From an uncultured Collinsella sp. (GTDB taxonomy: Bacteria > Actinomycetota > Coriobacteriia > Coriobacteriales > Coriobacteriaceae): 5,560 nt of DNA. The position numbers and the translations under genes are program-made. The number at the start of each line of letters is the position of its first letter. Position 1 is the stretch's first letter. Where the stretch lies: contig CALHWR010000016.1 in assembly GCA_938036665.1 (NCBI GenBank), positions 1-5,560 of the forward strand, given 5' to 3'. This document shows positions 1-3,903 of this stretch, piece by piece. Under the pieces are notes generated by a model. It did no database searches, was not told the origin of the DNA, and saw only the letters and a program-made list of their open reading frames with translations.

Positions 1-667
1 ATCTGAAGGCAAGGGCATCGCGCGCGTTGTGTACTGGCCGGGCGAGTTCAATTACTCTCAGATCATTAATTTTGGCGTGGAGCATGCCAAGGGCGATTAC
101 CTTCTGCTGCTGAACAACGACACCGAGGTCATAAGCCCCTACTTTATCGAAGAGATGATGGGCTATATGCAGCGTCCCGATGCGGGCGTGGTGGGCGCCA
201 AGCTCTACTTTGCCGATCATCTGGTGCAGCACGCGGGCATTGTGGTTGGCGTGCGTGGCGCACTTGCCCATGCCAACCAGGACTTCTCGGCAAAGCGCGA
301 GGGCTATCTTGCCCGCGCTGTGCGCCCGGGCAACTTTAGCGCCGTAACGGGTGCCTGCCAGATGGTGCGACGCGACGTATTTGAGCGCGTCGGCGGCTAC
401 AACGAGGAATTCGCCGTTGGCTTTAACGACGCAGACTATTGCCTGCGCGTATGGGAGGCGGGCTACCGCACCATCTATACGCCCTATGCCGAGCTGTATC
501 ACTACGAGTTCACCTCGCGTGGCAGGGAAGAGGCCAACGAGGAAAAGCTGCGCCGCTGGAAGCGCGAGCAAGCGCTGTTCATGCAGCGCTGGCCTGAGTT
601 TTTCTTGACGGGCGATCCATGGTTGGGGCCGAACCTATCTGCCGAGAGCGAGTACTTCTCGCTATAG
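1..667 (+). CDS. Family-2 glycosyltransferase, C-terminal part (5' end outside window)
   Basis: The frame is open from base 2 to the TAG at 665-667, giving 221 residues. The GTG at 29 is only an internal Val codon and the true start lies upstream of the window. The fragment carries the second half of a GT-A catalytic domain. A LLLLNNDTEV segment is the usual nucleotide-sugar/metal-binding NND motif of this family. It is followed by GVVGAKLYF, the GACQMVRRDVFERVGGYNEEF acceptor region and NDADYCLR, where the catalytic base normally lies. The tail HYEFTSRG plus a charged helix is typical of GT2 enzymes that build rhamnose-rich wall polysaccharides or O-antigen-like chains. From the family, it should transfer a sugar from an NDP-sugar at the inner membrane face; donor and acceptor cannot be read from the sequence. 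Its last 187 bases recur at 2064-2250. No clear terminator follows. Confidence 0.9.
   Translation, partial: SEGKGIARVVYWPGEFNYSQIINFGVEHAKGDYLLLLNNDTEVISPYFIEEMMGYMQRPDAGVVGAKLYFADHLVQHAGIVVGVRGALAHANQDFSAKREGYLARAVRPGNFSAVTGACQMVRRDVFERVGGYNEEFAVGFNDADYCLRVWEAGYRTIYTPYAELYHYEFTSRGREEANEEKLRRWKREQALFMQRWPEFFLTGDPWLGPNLSAESEYFSL
481..667 (+). repeat. Diverged direct repeat, copy A (3' end of glycosyltransferase gene)
   Basis: This stretch aligns without gaps to 2064-2250. I count about 20 differences in 187 bases (about 89% identity). Of 15 changed codons about 9 are synonymous, and 55 of 61 residues are the same. Similarity fades over the next 20 or so bases after the stop codon (TGCGAGGTGATG against TGCGAAGTAATG). 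The divergence and the bias to silent changes indicate two old paralogues, not a fresh target-site duplication. Confidence 0.9.
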
Positions 668-737
668 TGCGAGGTGATGTGGAAATCCAGCATAGGGCGG
701 CGGCGTGCCATGATGTATTTGCATGAGCGTCCGGCTG

Positions 738-767
738 TTTATTAGGTATTTACAGTTAGGATAAAAT
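738..767 (+). promoter_or_regulatory. Candidate promoter of the Abi_2 gene
   Basis: The DNA turns AT-rich about 65 bases before the Abi start. TAAAAT at 762-767 is a fair -10 box and TTTATT at 738-743 is a weak -35 box, 18 bases apart. Transcription would start near 774, leaving a leader of about 30 bases. The -35 match is poor, so this is tentative. Confidence 0.3.
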
Positions 768-804
768 TAGATTTGTTATTTCATCAAATACGCTGGAGAG
801 CGCA

Positions 805-1818
805 ATGAATAGTCCTATTCGTCAACAAGATATGTGCGATCAAAAGCCTTGGCTTACTCCTTGGGAACAAGTCTCCCATCTTAAGAGCAAGGGTGTCCGT
901 TTCCGCTATATGAGCGAGGCAGAGGCGGTCGAGTATCTGACGAAGAACAACAATTACTTTCGCTTGCGCTCGTACCGCACCGGATTTCCAAAGGTTTCTG
1001 ATGGAAAACGCAAGGGTGAATATGTCAACTTAGATTTCAAGATGCTTGTTGACCTTTCGATTATTGATATGTTGCTTCGAAACGAGATGATTTCGCTCAC
1101 TCTTGATATTGAGCACTTCTGCAAAGTTGACTTGCTGGGCAGGATAGAGCAGCATGCCGAGGACGGTTACGAAATCGTTCAAGACTATTTAAGCGAGCAG
1201 GATACATTTGATAGCAAGGGGAATGTGACCAACTGGGTCAAAAAAGAGATTTCACGTTGTGAGTCGAGTGCCTATTCTGCAGGCATTCTTGCAAAATACA
1301 GTGGTTTTAATATGCCTGTCTGGGCCTTTCTGGAAGTTATTACCTTTGGCGCCTTTAATTCATTCATTTTGTTTTGCGCCAAACGGTTTGACGATGATGA
1401 GCTTCGCGATAGGTTTTATTTGCTCCGCGTGGCAAAAGATCTCCGCAACGCGTGTGCTCACAATAGTTCCATTCTTAATGGTCTTGCTTCGGGTGAGAAT
1501 GCCCGAAGGGCAAATAACGGTGTTATGAAGGCATTGAGCAAAATAGATGGGATTGGCTCTTATCAGCGTAAGGCAAGGATGAGCAATGAGCGAATACGCC
1601 AGATTGTCACAACGCTATATCTGCACAAAGAGGTGTCGTCTAAAGGCGTTATTAAGCACAAAGCACAATCGATTTCCAAGTTTATTTCTAGGGCAAATCG
1701 CAACATCAACTACTATAAAGGTGCGGAGGTCATAACTTCCTCCTTCTCGTTTTTGTCGAAAGTGATCGGCGCATGGTATTTCTGTGACGCTGAAGATATG
1801 CCTTCTTGCGATTCCTAG
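805..1818 (+). CDS. Abi_2 family (AbiD/AbiF-type) HEPN abortive-infection protein
   Basis: This is a complete gene of 337 residues. GGAGAG at 795-800 lies 4 bases before the ATG and supports the start. The N-terminus (residues 17-62: LTPWEQVSHLKSKG, then AVEYLTKNNNYFRLRSYRTGF) is the characteristic Abi_2 opening, with the 'L..rG..' and 'nYyRL..Y' signatures. A helical middle follows. LRNACAHNSS at residues 213-222 contains R214-x4-H219, the catalytic motif of HEPN ribonucleases, at the place where Abi_2 proteins carry RN-C-AH. From the family, it is probably a phage-defence or toxin-type RNase that cuts RNA on infection; some AbiF relatives are controlled by a nearby structured RNA. The length fits the family and no frameshift is seen. 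Base composition is more AT-rich than the glycosyltransferase, suggesting transfer. It stands alone with no protein partner, and a terminator-like hairpin follows at 1871. Confidence 0.9.
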   Translation: MNSPIRQQDMCDQKPWLTPWEQVSHLKSKGVRFRYMSEAEAVEYLTKNNNYFRLRSYRTGFPKVSDGKRKGEYVNLDFKMLVDLSIIDMLLRNEMISLTLDIEHFCKVDLLGRIEQHAEDGYEIVQDYLSEQDTFDSKGNVTNWVKKEISRCESSAYSAGILAKYSGFNMPVWAFLEVITFGAFNSFILFCAKRFDDDELRDRFYLLRVAKDLRNACAHNSSILNGLASGENARRANNGVMKALSKIDGIGSYQRKARMSNERIRQIVTTLYLHKEVSSKGVIKHKAQSISKFISRANRNINYYKGAEVITSSFSFLSKVIGAWYFCDAEDMPSCDS

Positions 1819-1870
1819 GCATCTGGTGCAAAATATTTCCCACTTCGAAAAGCGGTTCGGCCGTTTTGCA

Positions 1871-1907
1871 AGGGGGCTTCTCTTTATGGGACGCCCTCTA
1901 TTTTTTT
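1871..1907 (+). terminator. Probable intrinsic terminator of the Abi_2 gene
   Basis: AGGGGGC (1871-1877) pairs with GCCCTCT (1893-1899) over 7 pairs with one G-U. The loop is 15 bases, and seven T follow at 1901-1907. A second hairpin lies just upstream at 1848-1867 (AAAA, bulged G, CGG / CCG, TTTT). The long loop lowers confidence. The rest of 1819-2061 shows no convincing gene. Confidence 0.5.
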
Positions 1908-2061
1908 ATGCCGCGCAAATCGGAAGATATTACGTTTTCGGCTACTGCTTTTTTCAATCCCCAACGGTTGTAGATCAATACCTACCGCTCGCACTTGTTG
2001 CTTAACAAATGGCGAGGTTGGTGGGCTAAGTTAGTGACAGTGTTTTGTTGGAGGAGGGCAA

Positions 2062-2250
2062 ATGCCCTATGCCGAGCTGTGCCACTACGAGTTCACCTCG
2101 GGCGGCAGGGAAGAGGTCAATGAAGAAAAACTGCGCCGCTGGAAGCGCGAGCAGGCGCTGTTCATGCAGCGCTCGCCGGAGCTCTTCCTCAACGGTGATC
2201 CGTGGTTGGGGCCGAACCTATCTGCCGAGAGCGAGTACTTCTCGCTTTAG
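2062..2250 (+). pseudogene. Truncated paralogue of the glycosyltransferase (last 61 residues only)
   Basis: From 2064 the sequence encodes the same C-terminal helix and tail as the gene at 1-667, ending in SAESEYFSL and TAG at the matching position. All catalytic motifs (NND, NDAD) are missing, so it cannot be an active transferase. Left of 2064 similarity stops abruptly, which places a deletion or insertion junction here. By chance or selection the fragment begins with ATG (2062-2064) preceded by GGAGGAGGG (2050-2058), so a 62-residue peptide could be translated. Differences from the intact copy include Arg to Gly in the SRG motif and Trp to Ser. The simplest reading is the remains of a second glycosyltransferase gene whose front was lost when the Abi cassette arrived. 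Confidence 0.8.
2064..2250 (+). repeat. Diverged direct repeat, copy B
   Basis: This copy is the partner of 481-667, with the same length, no gaps and about 89% identity. The spacing of about 1.58 kb encloses the Abi_2 gene. The left border coincides with a 14-base perfect palindrome, AGGGCAAATGCCCT (2055-2068). The two copies are long enough for homologous recombination, which would delete the Abi gene. Confidence 0.9.
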
Positions 2251-2369
2251 TGCGAAGTAATGCCAAGTTCCGGCAAAGTATCCTCAAGAGCTGCAAGAGC
2301 GGTGGGGTTCAAGTACTCCTCGTTCAAGCGGCTCTTATCATATCGAAAACGTGCGTCAGGAGTTCTCCC
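2247..2369 (-). pseudogene. Probable C-terminal remnant of an unidentified gene
   Basis: On the minus strand 40 codons are open between stops at 2370-2372 and 2247-2249. They read like true protein: RFRYDKSRLNEEYLNPT, then ALAALEDTLPELGITSH and TAA. The reading has no plausible start codon with a ribosome site, and it overlaps the end of the DUF4869 gene in another frame. It is therefore best seen as the tail of a gene whose front has been lost. Its stop overlaps the stop of the glycosyltransferase fragment, so the two ends once converged. Behind the intact glycosyltransferase the minus strand also encodes ITSH, a hint that both gene copies had the same neighbour. The family is not recognised. 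Chance coding is possible. Confidence 0.35.
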
Positions 2370-2805
2370 TTAGGCATTTTGCGGCTATAGGGACAAGGTC
2401 GAACATCGTGTGAACGACATCACCCGTGTTTGCAACGGTTGCCGTGAACTTGCCGTTTCCAAAATCCATCAGATGGTAGAGGTTGATTGTCAGATCATGC
2501 TGTGCGGCGATTCTCAGAATCCAGTAAGCGCAATTGTCGCCACAGGTTGTGGCGTTGTATATGTTCTGAGGCATGAAGTGCATGAGCAGCAGCGTCTTGG
2601 TGCCTCCCGACAGCCTTTCAGGAGGGATGATGCCTAAGATCTTGGTGTTTATTGCGCCGGGTCCAACCACGCCGCCCTTATCAATGGATTTAATAATTCT
2701 CTGCGCAAAAGCATCTTGAAACCATTCGGGCGAATAGACGTTATCGAAGTAAACCGACGTATTATAGATAACGTTTTCCATATCACCATAGTGAATTGTT
2801 AGCAC
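2356..2805 (-). CDS. DUF4869 family protein
   Basis: This is a complete 149-residue protein. It starts at GTG (2805-2803) with AAGGGG a few bases upstream on the minus strand (complement around 2811-2816). I recognise the family from the opening LTIHYGDMENVIYNTSVYF, the central PERLSGGTKTLLLM and GDNCAYWILRIA, and the end LMDFGNGKF...TGDVVHTM. These match DUF4869 proteins of gut Firmicutes and Actinobacteria from memory, in order and at full length. The function of the family is not established. There is no signal peptide or membrane segment, so it is likely cytosolic. No intact partner gene is adjacent: downstream lies only a 40-codon remnant, and upstream the divergent structured RNA. A weak -10 (TACAAT on the minus strand, 2848-2853) could serve it. 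Codon use shows no decay. Confidence 0.85.
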   Translation of the reverse strand: MLTIHYGDMENVIYNTSVYFDNVYSPEWFQDAFAQRIIKSIDKGGVVGPGAINTKILGIIPPERLSGGTKTLLLMHFMPQNIYNATTCGDNCAYWILRIAAQHDLTINLYHLMDFGNGKFTATVANTGDVVHTMFDLVPIAAKCLRENS

Positions 2806-2953
2806 GCTGGCCCCTTCGACTTACTGGTTTAGCATTTGGTAAGATTGATTGTATCGCAGCGTATGAGACTTACGATATTTGCTGGTAACGCATGTGATTG
2901 ATAACTATTGATAAACAAGTCTTGTATTCAGTGCCTGTTTTGTTTGTCCGTGC

Positions 2954-2984
2954 TTGAACCCAAGTTGCTTTGAAGGCCTATATT
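2954..2984 (+). promoter_or_regulatory. Candidate promoter for the structured RNA
   Basis: TTGAAC (2954-2959) resembles a -35 box and TATATT (2979-2984) a -10 box, with a rather long spacer of 19 bases. Initiation near 2991 would place the first hairpin at the very 5' end of the RNA. The rest of 2806-2990, between the divergent DUF4869 gene and this RNA, is AT-rich and shows no gene. Confidence 0.4.
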
Positions 2985-2990
2985 TTAGAA

Positions 2991-3231
2991 AATAGTCCAC
3001 GAGCTAAGCTTCGTGTGGCGGCACGTAAAAGCTGTAGTGTGCTTGGGCAGGTAAAAAGTCCAAGACGATTAGATATCCGAGAGGATATCGAGCCCGCACC
3101 GGGGAGATAAGGTGAGTCCGCGCCGGGGACTATAATTCCGGCGACAACTAGGTTTCCGTGAGGATGCCGCGGCTGACAGCCAGCAGAAAACCGCCTCTTT
3201 GATTATCAGCCGGGGTTATCTCGGCTTTTTT
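2991..3231 (+). ncRNA. Unassigned structured RNA, possibly a riboswitch-like leader
   Basis: About 240 bases fold into many compact helices read directly from the sequence. A 5' hairpin is CACGA/TCGTG (2998-3002/3011-3015). A long-range closing helix is GCGGCA/TGCCGC (3018-3023/3165-3170). Inside it are CTTGGG/TCCAAG (3042-3047/3059-3064), GATATCC-GAGA-GGATATC (3072-3089, GNRA loop), CACC/GGTG (3097-3100/3111-3114), CGCCGG/CCGGCG (3121-3126/3138-3143) and TCC-GTGA-GGA (3155-3164, GNRA loop). GGCT-GAC-AGCC (3171-3181) follows the closing helix directly, and a terminator ends the RNA. GGGC (3045-3048) could also pair with GCCC (3092-3095), and AGTCC (3057-3061) with the loop GGACT (3127-3131). 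CGGCTGA (3170-3176) can pair perfectly with TCAGCCG (3206-3212), which would break the terminator. I cannot name the class. A stand-alone RNA and a transcription-attenuating leader are both possible. Confidence 0.55.
3208..3231 (+). terminator. Intrinsic terminator of the structured RNA
   Basis: AGCCGGG (3208-3214) pairs with CTCGGCT (3220-3226) over 7 pairs with one G-U. The loop is GTTAT, and T continues unbroken from 3226 to 3231. Its left arm overlaps the segment 3206-3212 that can instead pair with 3170-3176, so its formation may depend on the upstream fold. Confidence 0.75.
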
Positions 3232-3232
3232 G

Positions 3233-3769
3233 ATTGGGACGGTTGTTATATTGCTGAATCTTTAAGGGACGAAGATTGTTTTTCAAAGGCCCACGATGTG
3301 CATCTGGTCACTCATATCTTTTCGAGACGGTACGATAAGAAGCTATATGATTCTCTCTTGTTTAAAGATGGTGAGTTCGATGATTCCCAGATTCCAAGAA
3401 CTATTAGGTCTCTCCTAGATCCCTCTCTTCTGCTCATTAGAAGATTCAAAGACGCGTGCGAGCGTTGCTTACTGGTGTTTGATTCATGAAGATCACGCTC
3501 TGCTTTTCTTGAATGCGTTAGCCAGGTTTCACTGTCGATGAAGCCCCAGACGCCTCTGATGCAAGCGAAACATTGGGGCATTTTGCTGTATTTCGCGGCT
3601 GTGTACATGCTTTCGTCGTCCGCCACGTGCTTAAACGAATTGCGTGTTTCAGTGGATTTTCGTGTCACTTGCACTTGCGCTGTTTGGGGCGCTGCCAATT
3701 GCTTCAAAAACTAGAGCTAACACTGTGTCCATGGAAGGACGAAAAAACAAAAGTTTGCTGAGAATGTAA
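3233..3769 (+). pseudogene. Decayed gene for a polytopic membrane protein (C-terminal part, several frameshifts)
   Basis: No single long frame spans this stretch, but protein-like text continues by changing frame. About 3233-3484 gives HDVHLVTHIFSRRYDKKLYDS through RRFKDACERCLLVFDS. About 3482-3525 gives HEDHALLFLNALARF. About 3525-3567 gives TVDEAPDASDASE. From 3568 comes KHWGILLYFAAVYMLSSSAT. About 3647-3769 gives QWIFVSLALALFGALPIAS and a charged tail ending NKSLLRM and TAA (3767-3769). Two hydrophobic segments suggest the last membrane spans of an integral membrane protein. A terminator hairpin begins exactly at the stop codon, which supports this being a true gene end. The front is missing, apparently cut at the terminator of the structured RNA. 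The first frame could instead start with TTG at 3199, but no ribosome site is visible. I do not recognise the family, and the frame joins are approximate. Confidence 0.45.
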
Positions 3770-3792
3770 CCTGCTTTTTATAAGAGCAGGTT
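3768..3792 (+). terminator. Terminator hairpin after the decayed membrane-protein gene
   Basis: AACCTGCT (3768-3775) and AGCAGGTT (3785-3792) form a perfect 8-pair stem with a 9-base loop. A T-rich but interrupted tail follows (TTTCTGTCTGCCTTT). It begins on the TAA at 3767-3769, the normal place for a gene-end terminator, and would insulate the amidase gene from upstream transcription. Confidence 0.65.
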
Positions 3793-3836
3793 TCTGTCTG
3801 CCTTTATAACAATTCCCGCGCTTCGAATAACTGGAC

Positions 3837-3865
3837 TTCCGATGCAGAGGGGATTGTAAGATAAT
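3837..3865 (+). promoter_or_regulatory. Candidate promoter of the amidase gene
   Basis: GATAAT (3860-3865) is a good -10 box. TTCCGA (3837-3842) is a weak -35 box at the ideal 17-base spacing. Initiation near 3872 would leave a leader of about 30 bases up to the ATG at 3904. The terminator just upstream makes a local promoter necessary. Confidence 0.4.
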
Positions 3866-3903
3866 CTTCTCTTAGTAACATTATTTGTGACGGGGGATTC
3901 GAT

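Noticed and set aside
715..791. Inverted repeat GTATTTG / CAAATAC in the leader of the Abi gene, considered as an RNA fold or operator.
   Set aside because: A 7-base match 63 bases apart is expected by chance in a stretch this long, and the candidate -10 box lies inside the loop.
481..2250. The two 187-base copies as target-site duplication of a transposon.
   Set aside because: They are far too long and diverged, the differences are mostly silent, and there is no transposase or terminal inverted repeat.
2202..2390. Plus-strand open frame of 62 codons across the glycosyltransferase fragment and its flank.
   Set aside because: It runs out of frame with the recognised fragment, has no ribosome site and overlaps the DUF4869 end.
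3100..3190. T-box (GGTGAGTCCGCG) or RNase P (CAGAAAACCGCC) motifs.
   Set aside because: The T-box lacks the UGGN bulge and stem I features. The RNase P match is a single short string without the conserved P4 core or the expected length.
3312..3707. Minus-strand open frame of 131 codons.
   Set aside because: It has no ribosome site and a low-quality Ser/Arg-rich composition. The plus strand gives better membrane-protein text that ends at a stop with a terminator.
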